In this document: positions 53,117-64,000 of the stretch, one piece after another
How positions within the stretch are numbered: the first letter of the stretch is position 1
Layout of the letters: each line of letters begins with the position of its first letter
Assembly: GCA_028289405.1 (NCBI GenBank)
Contig: JANQPP010000109.1
Coordinates: 131,128-195,127, forward strand
DNA length: 64,000 nt
Source of the DNA: Pirellulales bacterium
GTDB taxonomy: Bacteria; Planctomycetota; Planctomycetia; Pirellulales; JANQPP01
Direction of reading: 5' to 3'
Notes under the pieces: generated by a model
Seen by the model: only the letters and a program-made list of their open reading frames with translations
Told to the model about the DNA's origin: nothing
The model's database searches: none
Translations under genes and position numbers: made by a program

Positions 53117-54123
53117 AAACTTCCTGGAAAATTCTGGCCGGCATGGCGGCAATGCTGGGCGTGATCGCCTTGTTCGCCTGTGCGTTCGTGGTGCGAGAAG
53201 GGCAGCAGGCCGTGGTGACGCAGTTTGGCCGACCGATTCGCGTGGTGACCAATGCCGGCTTGCACTTCCGGATTCCTTGGATCCAAGAGGTGAACTATCT
53301 CGAAAAGCGGCTCCTCGCCTGGGACGGAGCGCCGGAGAACATGCAGACCCGTGACAAGAAGCGGATCTTCATCGACGTTTGGGCCCGCTGGCGAATCGTC
53401 GATCCGATGAAGTTTTTCCAGGTCGTGCGAACCCAGCAAGGGGGCCACAAAATCCTGGATGATCTCGTGGATTCGGCGGTACGCGATGTGGTCGCTCGCC
53501 ATAATCTGATTGACGCGGTCCGCAGCACGACTTCGCCCTTGGAACGCACGGAGGATGAATTGCCACTGCCCGCGTCTTCCACGGATGAAGTGGTCACTGC
53601 CGGCAGGGACCGCATCGAAGCGCTGATCGTGGAGACCGCCAGCGGCGACCTTGAGGAACGGTATGGTATGGAACTCTCGGACGTGCATATCAAAAGAGTG
53701 AGCTATGTCGAATCCGTCCGGCAAACCGTCTACGAACGAATGCGTTCCGAGCGGGAACGCGTGGCGAACCTCTATCGCTCCGAGGCGATCGAGGAACAGA
53801 ACCGAATTCGCGGTTTGACCCAAAAGGAACTGGACCAAATCGAAGGTGAGATGCAACAGAAGTCCGCCGAGATTCGCGGCGCGGCGGATGCCGAGGTCAT
53901 TGCTCTTACCGCCGAGGCGTATAGCCGCGCTCCCGATTTTTTTGAATTCCTGCAACGCCTGGAGTTGAGCCGCAAGATCCTCGGGAAAGAAACGCACCTG
54001 ATCCTCACCACGGATAGCAATTTGTTGGACTTCCTCAAGAATTTCGACGACGCTCCCACTGTCCGTCGGCGTACCGATTCTCCTCCGGTCTCCACGGCTG
54101 GAGGTTCTGGCCGTGCGCCATAG
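53113..54123 (+). CDS. hflC: HflC-like SPFH membrane protein
   Basis: The 336-residue protein has an N-terminal helix (MKTSWKILAGMAAMLGVIAL) and a band-7 domain: 'VVREGQQAVVTQFGRPIRVV', 'RDKKRIFIDVWARWRIVDPM', 'DRIEALIVETASGDLEERYG' and the coiled coil 'VYERMRSERERVANLYRSEA'. It is the partner of HflK in the FtsH-associated complex at the cytoplasmic membrane. The ATG lies in the ATGA overlap with hflK. It ends in an extended Pro/Ser-rich tail ('RRRTDSPPVSTAGGSGRAP') that is not needed in the Escherichia coli protein. Confidence 0.92.
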   Translation: MKTSWKILAGMAAMLGVIALFACAFVVREGQQAVVTQFGRPIRVVTNAGLHFRIPWIQEVNYLEKRLLAWDGAPENMQTRDKKRIFIDVWARWRIVDPMKFFQVVRTQQGGHKILDDLVDSAVRDVVARHNLIDAVRSTTSPLERTEDELPLPASSTDEVVTAGRDRIEALIVETASGDLEERYGMELSDVHIKRVSYVESVRQTVYERMRSERERVANLYRSEAIEEQNRIRGLTQKELDQIEGEMQQKSAEIRGAADAEVIALTAEAYSRAPDFFEFLQRLELSRKILGKETHLILTTDSNLLDFLKNFDDAPTVRRRTDSPPVSTAGGSGRAP

Positions 54124-54229
54124 GTTGCACGTTCCTCGTTTGTCACGCCCGTCTTCGACCCGCCTCACCTTTCCATCGCCCATACTTACCGATCCGCATC
54201 CCGCCTTTTTTCTGCTAACAGGGGTAAAA

Positions 54230-55984
54230 ATGCAGGGGAATGTTCTTTTCCATGGGCATGCCGCCGCGCGCCCGTCTTCCGGAGCGTGGTTTTGTCTCGC
54301 ATTAGTTGCCGTTTGTGGCGGAATGTGGGAATCACTGATGCCGCCTGCCTGGGGAGGCGCGGCGGAAGCTCCGCGTGGCATGGTGGCAACCGTGCATCCA
54401 CTGGCAACGCAGGCAGGGACGTGGGCCGTCGCGCAAGGGGGCAATGCCGTGGATGCCGCCGTGGCGGCGGCCTTGATGCTGGGCGTGGTGGATAACCACA
54501 ACTCGGGTTTGGGCGGGGGCTGTTTCGTGCTGGCTCGATTGCCAGACGGAGGCGTGATGGCCATCGATGGCAGGGAGACGGCTCCCCAAGCTGCCACCCC
54601 CGACATGTACTTGAAAGACGGCGAAGTCCAGCCAAGCTGGAGCCAAACTGGACCCTTGGCGGTGGGCGTGCCAGGAGCCCTGGCCGCCTACGAAGCGGTT
54701 TTAGAAAAACATGGCCGGCTCACGCTGGCCGAATTACTACGGTATGCCGCGAGCATTGCTGAACGAGGTTTTCCCATCGACCGAGTCTACGCCAGCAATT
54801 TAGAGGAAACGGCGGGAGACTTGCGCAGATTTGCCGGCAGCCGACAGTTGTTTTTTGGAGAGGACGGCCAGCTTCTGCACCAAGAAGGTGATTTATTACG
54901 CCAACCCGATCTGGCAAGTACCTACCGAAATATCGCCGCGCACGGCACCGATTGGTTTTACCGAGGCGAGTTCGCCGCGCGGATTGGCAATTGGATGGCG
55001 GATCACGGCGGTATTTTGACCAAAGACGATTTTTGTGCCTATCACGCCAAACCACGAGAGCCGATCGAGACGACGTATCGCGGCTACCGCATTTTCGGTT
55101 TCCCGCCGCCCAGTTCCGGAGGGATCCACGTCGCGCAAATCCTGAACATTCTCGAGAATTTCGATCTGGCCGCCATTTACCGTGAGGATCCAGCGGCAGC
55201 CTACCATCTGGTCGTCGAGGCCATGAAACTCGCTTTCGCGGACCGCGCGTATTGGCTGGGGGATGCGGACCATGTAGAAGTGCCGCGCGGGCTCGTCGAT
55301 AAACGTTACGCCGCGGAGTTGGCCGAAAGAATCGGCCCGCACGAAGCCCATCAGGTTATGCGGCATGGCCAACCACCGGATTGGGATTCCCGATTTTTCG
55401 GCAAGCACACCACGCACATCGCCGCCGCCGATGACGAGGGATATTGGGTGGCTATCACGGCCACCATCAACACCTCGTTTGGTTCCAAGGTGATCGTGCC
55501 CGGCACGGGTATCATGCTCAACAATGAAATGGACGACTTTTCCCTCCAACCTGGCGTGCCCAATGCGTTCGGATTAATCGGGGACGACCGCAACGCCGTG
55601 GCGCCCGGCAAGCGTCCACTTTCCAGCATGAGCCCGACGATTGTTCTGGATGAACATGGAAATCCGCTGCTCACGGTCGGCGCGGCCGGCGGACCGACGA
55701 TCATCACGCAAGTGGTTCTGGCCTTGGTGCGCGTGCTCGATTTCGGACATGAGCTGGAACAGGCGGTCGCGGAAGGAAGATTGCACCAGCAATGGTTTCC
55801 CGAACATGTCTTCGCGGAATCGTTGGTGGAGGATCCTCTCTTGGAAGAACTGGCACGGCGGGGACACGTCATCGAGCGCATCGACACGATGGGCGTCACG
55901 CAGGCGATCCGCCGACCATCCGCTTCGGGGGTCTTCTTGGGAGTCCAGGATCCTCGCGTGCCCGGGCAAGCCGCCGGCTGGTAG
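54230..55984 (+). CDS. ggt: Gamma-glutamyltransferase
   Basis: The 584-residue protein starts at ATG 54230 (GGGG upstream) and has a signal-like N-terminus. It covers both subunits of a GGT precursor. The autoprocessing and nucleophile site is 'KHTTHIAAADDEG' with T394 as the expected N-terminal residue of the small subunit. 'GRETAPQAATPDMYL' carries the gamma-glutamyl-binding Arg and 'RPLSSMSPTIVLDE' the Ser-Ser oxyanion loop. It transfers or hydrolyses gamma-glutamyl groups, such as from glutathione, in the periplasm. It lies 106 bases after hflC on the same strand. A longer frame to 54113 lacks a ribosome site. Confidence 0.92.
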   Translation: MQGNVLFHGHAAARPSSGAWFCLALVAVCGGMWESLMPPAWGGAAEAPRGMVATVHPLATQAGTWAVAQGGNAVDAAVAAALMLGVVDNHNSGLGGGCFVLARLPDGGVMAIDGRETAPQAATPDMYLKDGEVQPSWSQTGPLAVGVPGALAAYEAVLEKHGRLTLAELLRYAASIAERGFPIDRVYASNLEETAGDLRRFAGSRQLFFGEDGQLLHQEGDLLRQPDLASTYRNIAAHGTDWFYRGEFAARIGNWMADHGGILTKDDFCAYHAKPREPIETTYRGYRIFGFPPPSSGGIHVAQILNILENFDLAAIYREDPAAAYHLVVEAMKLAFADRAYWLGDADHVEVPRGLVDKRYAAELAERIGPHEAHQVMRHGQPPDWDSRFFGKHTTHIAAADDEGYWVAITATINTSFGSKVIVPGTGIMLNNEMDDFSLQPGVPNAFGLIGDDRNAVAPGKRPLSSMSPTIVLDEHGNPLLTVGAAGGPTIITQVVLALVRVLDFGHELEQAVAEGRLHQQWFPEHVFAESLVEDPLLEELARRGHVIERIDTMGVTQAIRRPSASGVFLGVQDPRVPGQAAGW

Positions 55985-56176
55985 AATCCCGGGTAATGGG
56001 AAAAGCGCTTCCCCGGCGAGTTGATTTCCTCTGGCCGGCTGCGAAGATATGGATGTGCGGCGGGCTTGGTCTTTGAATGTAGACCGGCGGCTCCCAAACC
56101 CGGAGCAACTCCGTCGCAATTTCCCACCGCACCACTCGATGGGCGATTCCATCACCACATGCGAAGGAGAAGTGAA

Positions 56177-57649
56177 ATGGCCACGACCGTCGAACGGACG
56201 TCCCTGCCTCAAATCCAGCAAACCGAATGCTTCATCGGAGGGCAGTGGGTCCCCGCCGCTTCCGGCAAGACGTTTTCCACGGTCAACCCGGCTACCGAGG
56301 AAGTGCTAGCGGAAGTTGCCGAAGGGGATGCGGAAGACGTGGAGCAGGCGGTGAGGGCCGCGCGCGATGCCTTTGAGGAAGGTGAGTGGTCCCGCATGGA
56401 TGCCCGCGACCGGGGCCGCCTGATGCATAAGCTGTGTGATCTCATGGAGGCGGAAGCGGACGATTTGACGCTGCTGGAAACCTTGGACAACGGCAAACCG
56501 ATCCGCGACGCCCGCGCGGCCGACCTGCCGCTCACCGTGGACTGCCTGCGGTATTACGCCGGCTATGCCGACAAGATCCACGGCCAAACCATTCCGATTC
56601 GGGGCGACTATTTCACTTACACCCGCCGTGAGCCGGTCGGTGTCGCCGGGCAGATCATCCCCTGGAATTTTCCCATGCTGATGACGGCCTGGAAATGGGG
56701 GCCCGCCTTGGCTGCCGGCTGCACGATCGTCATGAAACCGGCGGAACAGACTCCGCTGACTTGTCTGCGGATGGCGCGGCTTGCCCAGAAGGCCGGTTTC
56801 CCGGACGGAGTGATCAACGTCGTTCCCGGCTACGGCCCCACCGCCGGGGCGGCCATCGTGAAGCATCCCGACGTGGACAAGGTTGCTTTCACCGGCGAAT
56901 ACAAGACGGCGCAGATCATCATGCGGGACGCCGCGGAGACGCTCAAACGTTTGACTTTCGAACTGGGCGGCAAAAGCCCCAACGTCATTTTCGCCGACGC
57001 GGATATCGATGCCGCCATCGCGGGGACACACTTCGGCCTCTACTTCAACCAAGGCCAATGCTGCTGCGCGGGCAGCCGGGTTTTCGTGGAAGATTCCATC
57101 CACGACCGCTTCGTGGAGCGGCTGGCTGACCTCAATCGTTCCCGCAAGCTGGGTAATCCGCTCGACACGGCAACCGAACAGGGGCCGCAAGTGGATCAAG
57201 CGCAGTTCGAAAAGATCTTGCATTACATCGAAGTGGGAAAAAACGAAGGTGCCACCTGCGTCACCGGCGGAAATCGCTTTGGCGACAAGGGCTATTTCGT
57301 GGAACCGACTATGTTTACCGACGTACAGGATGACATGGCCATTGCCACCGATGAAATTTTTGGCCCCGTCCTGTCGGTGTTGCGGTTCAAGGACGTGGAC
57401 GAATTGGTCGAACGGGCCAATCGCACCACCTACGGCCTCGCGGCGGCGGTCTGGACTCGGGATGTGGGCAAAGCCCACCGCTTGGCGGCACAGATCAAGG
57501 CGGGCACCGTGTGGGTCAACTGTTACGACGTATTCGACGCGGCGGCCCCCTTCGGCGGGTTCAAAATGTCCGGCATGGGCCGCGAACTGGGCGAAAAGGG
57601 GCTCGACGCTTACACCGAAACCAAAACCGTCACCGTCAGCCTGGCCTAA
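56177..57649 (+). CDS. NAD(P)-dependent aldehyde dehydrogenase
   Basis: The 490-residue protein starts at ATG 56177 with a strong GGAG. It is a full class 1/2 ALDH: '[20 protein letters not shown]' (the Asn of the oxyanion hole), '[14 protein letters not shown]' (cofactor loop), E262 in '[12 protein letters not shown]', and catalytic Cys (about C296) in '[14 protein letters not shown]'. The CCC triplet is the form found in ALDH1/2 enzymes. It oxidises aldehydes to acids. The following molybdopterin oxidoreductase gene starts 67 bases downstream on the same strand and may be cotranscribed, but a common pathway is not proven. Confidence 0.92.
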   Translation: MATTVERTSLPQIQQTECFIGGQWVPAASGKTFSTVNPATEEVLAEVAEGDAEDVEQAVRAARDAFEEGEWSRMDARDRGRLMHKLCDLMEAEADDLTLLETLDNGKPIRDARAADLPLTVDCLRYYAGYADKIHGQTIPIRGDYFTYTRREPVGVAGQIIPWNFPMLMTAWKWGPALAAGCTIVMKPAEQTPLTCLRMARLAQKAGFPDGVINVVPGYGPTAGAAIVKHPDVDKVAFTGEYKTAQIIMRDAAETLKRLTFELGGKSPNVIFADADIDAAIAGTHFGLYFNQGQCCCAGSRVFVEDSIHDRFVERLADLNRSRKLGNPLDTATEQGPQVDQAQFEKILHYIEVGKNEGATCVTGGNRFGDKGYFVEPTMFTDVQDDMAIATDEIFGPVLSVLRFKDVDELVERANRTTYGLAAAVWTRDVGKAHRLAAQIKAGTVWVNCYDVFDAAAPFGGFKMSGMGRELGEKGLDAYTETKTVTVSLA

Positions 57650-57716
57650 GCCGCGTCGGAAAACCGGCTAGTGGCGAGGCTTGTTCGACGGTGAAGTTCA
57701 TACGCTTTTTACAGAC

Positions 57717-59974
<2,258 letters not shown>

Positions 59975-59975
<1 letters not shown>

Positions 59976-62107
59976 TGGCGAAGCGGTCACGTGGCAAGCA
60001 GACAGATTCACCGGACCAGCCTCCTCATCCGGCGGCTCCCACTTCGTCGATTGAATTGCCGATTTTTGCCGCGACGGTGATCGGCAGTGCCTTTCTGTTA
60101 TTCCAAGTGCAGCCGGTCGTGAGCCGGGCGGTGCTTCCTTGGTTCGGCGGAAGTCCGGCGGTGTGGATCACGGCACAACTCTTTTTTCAAGTATTGCTTT
60201 TTGCCGGATATTTGTACGCCCATACCACGACCCGCTGGTTGAGCCCACGCCAGCAAATCGGCTTGCATCTCGTGTTGCTGATCGCCTCGGCGCTTTTCCT
60301 GCCGATCATTCCCAGCGACTCCTGGAAGCCGACAACTCCCGAATTTCCCACCACGCGATTGTTAGGGCTACTCGCCGCCACGGTCGGATTACCCTTTTTT
60401 GCCCTTTCCGCCACGGCTCCGCTGATTCAGGTCTGGTTCACGCGGCTATTCACCACTCGCGTTCCGTATCGCCTGTATGCACTCTCCAATGCCGGTTCCT
60501 TGTTCGCGCTTTTGAGCTACCCCGTGTTGGTCGAACCGTGGCTGGGCGTCCGCTGGCAAGGGCTGACTTGGTCTGGCTTGTTTGTCTGTTTCGCGGTCGT
60601 CTGTGCCTTGGCCGCCAAGGCGACCTGGCGCGCGGGCAGTCTCCAAGCGGCGAAGACAACCTGGGAAGAAGACCAAGACTCCACACCTGAGCGGATTTTT
60701 GTCACGCGAATTCTGCTGTGGCTCTCGCTGCCCGCCTGTGCTTCGGTGTTATTGCTCGCCATCACCAACTACATCTGTCAGGATGTGGCCTCGGTGCCAC
60801 TGTTGTGGATTCTCCCCTTGAGCCTGTATCTGGTCACCTTCATCGTGGCCTTTGAGAGGGACGCCTGGTATTGGCGCCCGCTCTGGTTGGCCGGCGCGGC
60901 GGCGGGCTGTGTCGGCAGCTATTGGTGCCTGCAGCAGGGCGCGTCCATGGAGCTTTCCTATCAAGTGGCGATCCACCTGGGGCTTCTGTTTTGTACCTGC
61001 CTGGCCTGTCATGGGGAACTGGTCCGGCTACGGCCCGCGCCCCAGCATTTGACCCTTTTTTACCTCTGCCTGGCGGCGGGGGGGGCGCTGGGAGGATTCC
61101 TGGTCGGCATGGTCGCCCCCTATGTGCTGAAGGGGTTCTATGAAGTGCATCTAGGCCTCGCCGCCTTTTGGGCCTTGATGCTTTTGCAAATTTATCGAGA
61201 TCCTGAGTCGTGGCTGTATCACGGCAAAAACTATTGGGTTTGGGTCGGCATTTGCGGAATTCTCGTCGTTGCCAGCCTTTTTGCCTGGGACCAAGTCGTG
61301 GCCCTGCGGGGACCGCTCATCGCCGCGGACCGCAATTTCTACGGCGTTGTTTCCGTCATCGATGATGAAAATCTGGGCCAGCGCATACTCCGGCATGGCC
61401 GCATTTCCCATGGCACACAGTTCACAGATCCCGAAAAGCGCTATTGGGGAACCGGATATTACGACCCGCAAAGCGGCGGCGCGTTGGCACTGACCATGTT
61501 CCCCGGAAAAAACCGCCGCGTCGGTTTGGTCGGATTAGGAGCGGGAACCCTTGCCGTGTATGGCAAATCAGGAGATGTGTTTCGTTTCTATGAGATCAAT
61601 CCGATCGTGGTCCGCATGGCTCGGGAGTATTTTTCTTTTTTGGAAGATTCGCCGGCGGAAACGGAGGTCATGTTGGGCGACGCCCGCCGGCAGCTTGAGA
61701 TCGAACTGGCCGAATCCGGTCCGCAAAACTTCGACATCTTTGTGCTCGATGCCTTCAGCGGAGACGCCATCCCCACCCACCTGCTGACCCGCGAAGCCTT
61801 CCAGCTCTATCTCCGGCACCTCCGTGAAGAGGGCGTCTTGGCCGTGCATGTGTCGAATTTGCATCTCAATTTGCCGGCCGTGATCCGCGCGATGGCTGAC
61901 GAATTCACGCTGCATTCCCGCATCGTCACGACCGAAGCGGACATGCCGCAAGGTGTATTCGGTTCCACCTGGATCCTGCTATCACGGGACGACGCTTTCT
62001 TCCGCGAACACTCAATCGGGCATCCTCTGGCGGAAGTGGACGACGAAGGCAACCAGCCCGTGCTGTGGACCGATGACTACAGCAACATCTGGGGCATTTT
62101 GCATTAG
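59975..62107 (+). CDS. Fused membrane/spermidine-synthase-like protein
   Basis: The 710-residue protein starts at ATG 59975 in the TGATG overlap with the oxidoreductase gene (an in-frame GTG at 59969 is also possible). The first 420 residues have about eleven helices ('FAATVIGSAFLLFQVQPVVS' first). The C-terminal 230 residues are a spermidine-synthase-like Rossmann domain: 'RVGLVGLGAGTLAVYGKSGD', 'FRFYEINPIVVRMAREYF', 'VMLGDARRQLE' and 'FDIFVLDAFSGDAIPTHLLT'. This fused MFS-like/spermidine synthase family is common in planctomycetes. Whether it makes polyamines or methylates or aminopropylates something else is unknown. The overlap makes coupling with the molybdopterin enzyme likely. Confidence 0.85.
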
Positions 62108-62248
62108 CGATGCCCGCAAACCTTGTATGGGCCGTGTCGTTTGATGAATGCGGATACAGACTTGTTTGCAATTGGTGACTCTGCCCCATTAAGCTTGGTG
62201 TGGCGTACGCACGCTTACCCGCTGCTTTTGCTCTTCACCAACCCCACC

Positions 62249-64000
62249 ATGCGATTCGTGATGAACAAGGTCTTGGTATTTGCTTGCCTGGTTTGCTTGA
62301 CGTCGGTTCCTCGCCGTACGGCGGCTGACGAAGCCGCCCAATCGAAGACTCCCGAACTCAAGACCGTGCTGATTTGGACGAAGGACGTTCCTCCGGATTG
62401 GGCCATCTGGGAACGGCATCTGCTTGATCAGCTCTATCCGGCCGCACGCGAATTCGTGGAAAAATACACGCGGCCCGACGGCTCGATCATCTGGCGGGAG
62501 ACCTGGCCCGGCATGGACGGGTCGGACGATGGCTACGAGAGTTTTTACAACTTTCCCCTCTATTACGCGCTGGGTGGCCATGAGGGTATCCAACCGCTGG
62601 CGGAAAAGCTGTGGGACGGCGTAACGCGGCAGTTCACTGCCTATGGACAAATCCACGACGAATTCGATGCCCACTATGATTGGATGCATCATGGCGAGTC
62701 CTACACCTATTTCTACTTTTTTGGCCTGGCGAATCCCACTTCACCGAAACATCAATCGCGCGCATTCAAATTTGCGAACTTGTACTTGGGAGGCGAAGGC
62801 CCACCAGCGAATTATGATCCCGAGCTGAAGCTGATACGTTCGCCGCTGAATGGCAGCCGGGGCGCCCATTTCACCAACACGGAGGAGGATTGGGTCACGC
62901 ATCGCCCGATCCTGGCGAATTACCCACTGCCGTTTGAGGACATTCCCGGCATTCGCTCCAGCGCGGACTGGAACGACGATGCTCGCTTCCCGCACATCCT
63001 GGAAGCCATCAATGAGCGGATGATGCGCGGCGATGTTCCGCTGAATCTGACCTCCACCAGCTTGCTGGCGAATGCATTCATGTATTCCGGCGAAGAGGAA
63101 TACCGCCAATGGGTGCTCGACTATGTACGCGCGTGGATCCAACGCGTTCACGACAACGACGGCATTCTTCCCGACAATGTGGGCCTCTCCGGCAAGATTG
63201 GCGAGCACATGCGGGGCAATTGGTGGGGAGGCTACTACGGCTGGCAGTGGCCTCATGGGCTGTTCAACCAAGTCGAGTCCACAACCATCGGAGCCGCCAA
63301 TGCCTACCTGGTCAGCGGCGATGCCAGTTATTTGGAACTTCCCCGTTCCGTGCTGGATGTGGCGATTCGTCACGCGCGAAAGGAAAACGGCCAGGTCGTC
63401 GTGCCACATCGGCATGGGAACGACGGCTGGTACGATTACCGACCGTTTCCGCCAAAGTACCTGGCGCAAATGTATTTCATGTCCCGTGCCGACGAGGATT
63501 GGGAGCGGCTCACGCGACTCATGGGCACGGAGCAATGGAAGACGCTGCAATACTCCAAGGGCAAGGGGGACTCTCAGCACGCTGGTCCCTGGCTGATGTA
63601 TGTGCGCGGCGAAAACGACGCTTATCCTATGCAAATCCTACAAGCCGGATACCGCGAAACGTTGGCTCGCCTCCAGCGAATTCGCCAAGACACGACGACG
63701 CCCGCTGAACAGGACGTGCATCACTGGCAAAAATTGAATCCCGTGGTGTTGGAGGGACTGGTGCAGTTGACCCTAGGCGCTCCGAACCATATCTACCACG
63801 GCGGTCTGTTGCACACGAGCGTCCGCTACTTCGATCAGGAGAAGCGGCGTCCGGGTCTGCCTCCGGATGTCGCGGCGCTGGTGGAGCGGTTGACGCCGGG
63901 CGGCATTCGCCTGTCACTGGCCAATCTGCACTCCAGCGAGAAGCGGCGAGTGATCTTGCAAGCCGGCATGTTCGGCGAACATGAATTCACGCGGGTGAGG
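62249..64000 (+). CDS. Secreted hypothetical protein, possibly alpha/alpha-barrel (cut by right edge)
   Basis: An open frame runs without a stop from ATG 62249 to the last base (584 codons), so the gene continues past the window. A signal peptide is visible (MNKVLVFACLVCLTSVPRRT, from the alternative ATG 62261). The mature part is rich in Trp, Tyr and His: 'EFDAHYDWMHHGESYTYFYF', 'MRGNWWGGYYGWQWPHGLFN' and 'KENGQVVVPHRHGNDGWYDY'. The many aromatic helical blocks resemble alpha/alpha-toroid glycosidase-like proteins, but I do not recognise a specific family or catalytic pair. No clear ribosome site precedes either ATG. The start could also be 62144 in the same frame. Confidence 0.8.
   Translation, partial: MRFVMNKVLVFACLVCLTSVPRRTAADEAAQSKTPELKTVLIWTKDVPPDWAIWERHLLDQLYPAAREFVEKYTRPDGSIIWRETWPGMDGSDDGYESFYNFPLYYALGGHEGIQPLAEKLWDGVTRQFTAYGQIHDEFDAHYDWMHHGESYTYFYFFGLANPTSPKHQSRAFKFANLYLGGEGPPANYDPELKLIRSPLNGSRGAHFTNTEEDWVTHRPILANYPLPFEDIPGIRSSADWNDDARFPHILEAINERMMRGDVPLNLTSTSLLANAFMYSGEEEYRQWVLDYVRAWIQRVHDNDGILPDNVGLSGKIGEHMRGNWWGGYYGWQWPHGLFNQVESTTIGAANAYLVSGDASYLELPRSVLDVAIRHARKENGQVVVPHRHGNDGWYDYRPFPPKYLAQMYFMSRADEDWERLTRLMGTEQWKTLQYSKGKGDSQHAGPWLMYVRGENDAYPMQILQAGYRETLARLQRIRQDTTTPAEQDVHHWQKLNPVVLEGLVQLTLGAPNHIYHGGLLHTSVRYFDQEKRRPGLPPDVAALVERLTPGGIRLSLANLHSSEKRRVILQAGMFGEHEFTRVR

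Noticed and set aside
52984..54606. A 540-residue minus-strand ORF across hflC and the start of ggt
   Set aside because: It is the antisense of two well-supported genes with recognised domains, and its translation is low in recognisable structure.
56306..57478. A 390-residue minus-strand ORF across the aldehyde dehydrogenase gene
   Set aside because: It is antisense to a complete ALDH with intact catalytic residues and has no domain of its own.

Overview
The window looks like a moderately GC-rich chromosome segment from a planctomycete, probably of the Pirellulales type. The evidence is the combination of family types: a DUF1559 prepilin-like protein, a DUF1598-type secreted protein, PEP-CTERM and dockerin-bearing surface proteins, an ELWxxDGTxxGT-repeat protein with an N-terminal LEPR-XLL-like motif, a secreted sulfatase, a DUF1080 protein, a Gfo/Idh/MocA oxidoreductase, LRR proteins with the 'SIRSLLILM' membrane anchor, and a TIGR04137-like small basic protein. 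No tRNA, rRNA, CRISPR array, insertion sequence or prophage was recognised. The segment reads as ordinary core and near-core chromosome with many lineage-specific genes.

Layout. 1-5.1 kb: exopolysaccharide and surface genes (a sugar-nucleotide epimerase cut by the left edge, a DUF6174-like protein, a proline-rich secreted protein, an SLBB export lipoprotein, an LRR protein and a PEP-CTERM protein). 5.5-11.9 kb: a nucleotidyltransferase-HD protein, yacG, and the nitrogen-signalling set amtB-PII-glnD. 12.2-14.1 kb: an M28 peptidase and an LplA-family ligase. 14.6-21 kb: a REC-PAS-GGDEF-CBS diguanylate cyclase, scpA, an amidase, a LysM protein and a dockerin/PEP-CTERM protein. 21-25.1 kb: three small basic ORFs, hemB, a hypothetical protein, a DUF1080 protein and an overlapping mazG-queD pair. 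25.3-31.5 kb: one giant polytopic membrane protein of 2080 residues. 31.9-38.3 kb: a membrane glycerophosphodiesterase, an NCS2/AzgA-like permease, a hypothetical membrane protein and a sulfatase. 38.5-40.5 kb: a fasciclin protein, ECF sigma factor and RskA-like anti-sigma factor. 40.9-46.2 kb: ELW-repeat protein, oxidoreductase, deoC, DUF1559 protein and lipoprotein. 46.3-51.7 kb: a response regulator-histidine kinase-FetB operon, a DUF1598-type protein and a separate FetA-like ATPase. 52-64 kb: hflKC, gamma-glutamyltransferase, aldehyde dehydrogenase, a YdeP-like molybdopterin oxidoreductase overlapping a fused membrane/spermidine-synthase protein, and a secreted protein that runs off the right edge.

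Several gene pairs share 4-base ATGA overlaps (mazG-queD, sigma/anti-sigma, regulator/kinase, hflK/hflC), and the YdeP-like gene and the next one share one base (TGATG). These are the clearest signs of translational coupling. The functional modules most worth attention are the fasciclin-sigma-anti-sigma set, the metal-export permease linked to a two-component system, and the giant zinc-ribbon membrane protein. I did not find a clear multi-gene system of wholly unknown type. The strongest novelty candidates are individual uncharacterised proteins and their contexts.
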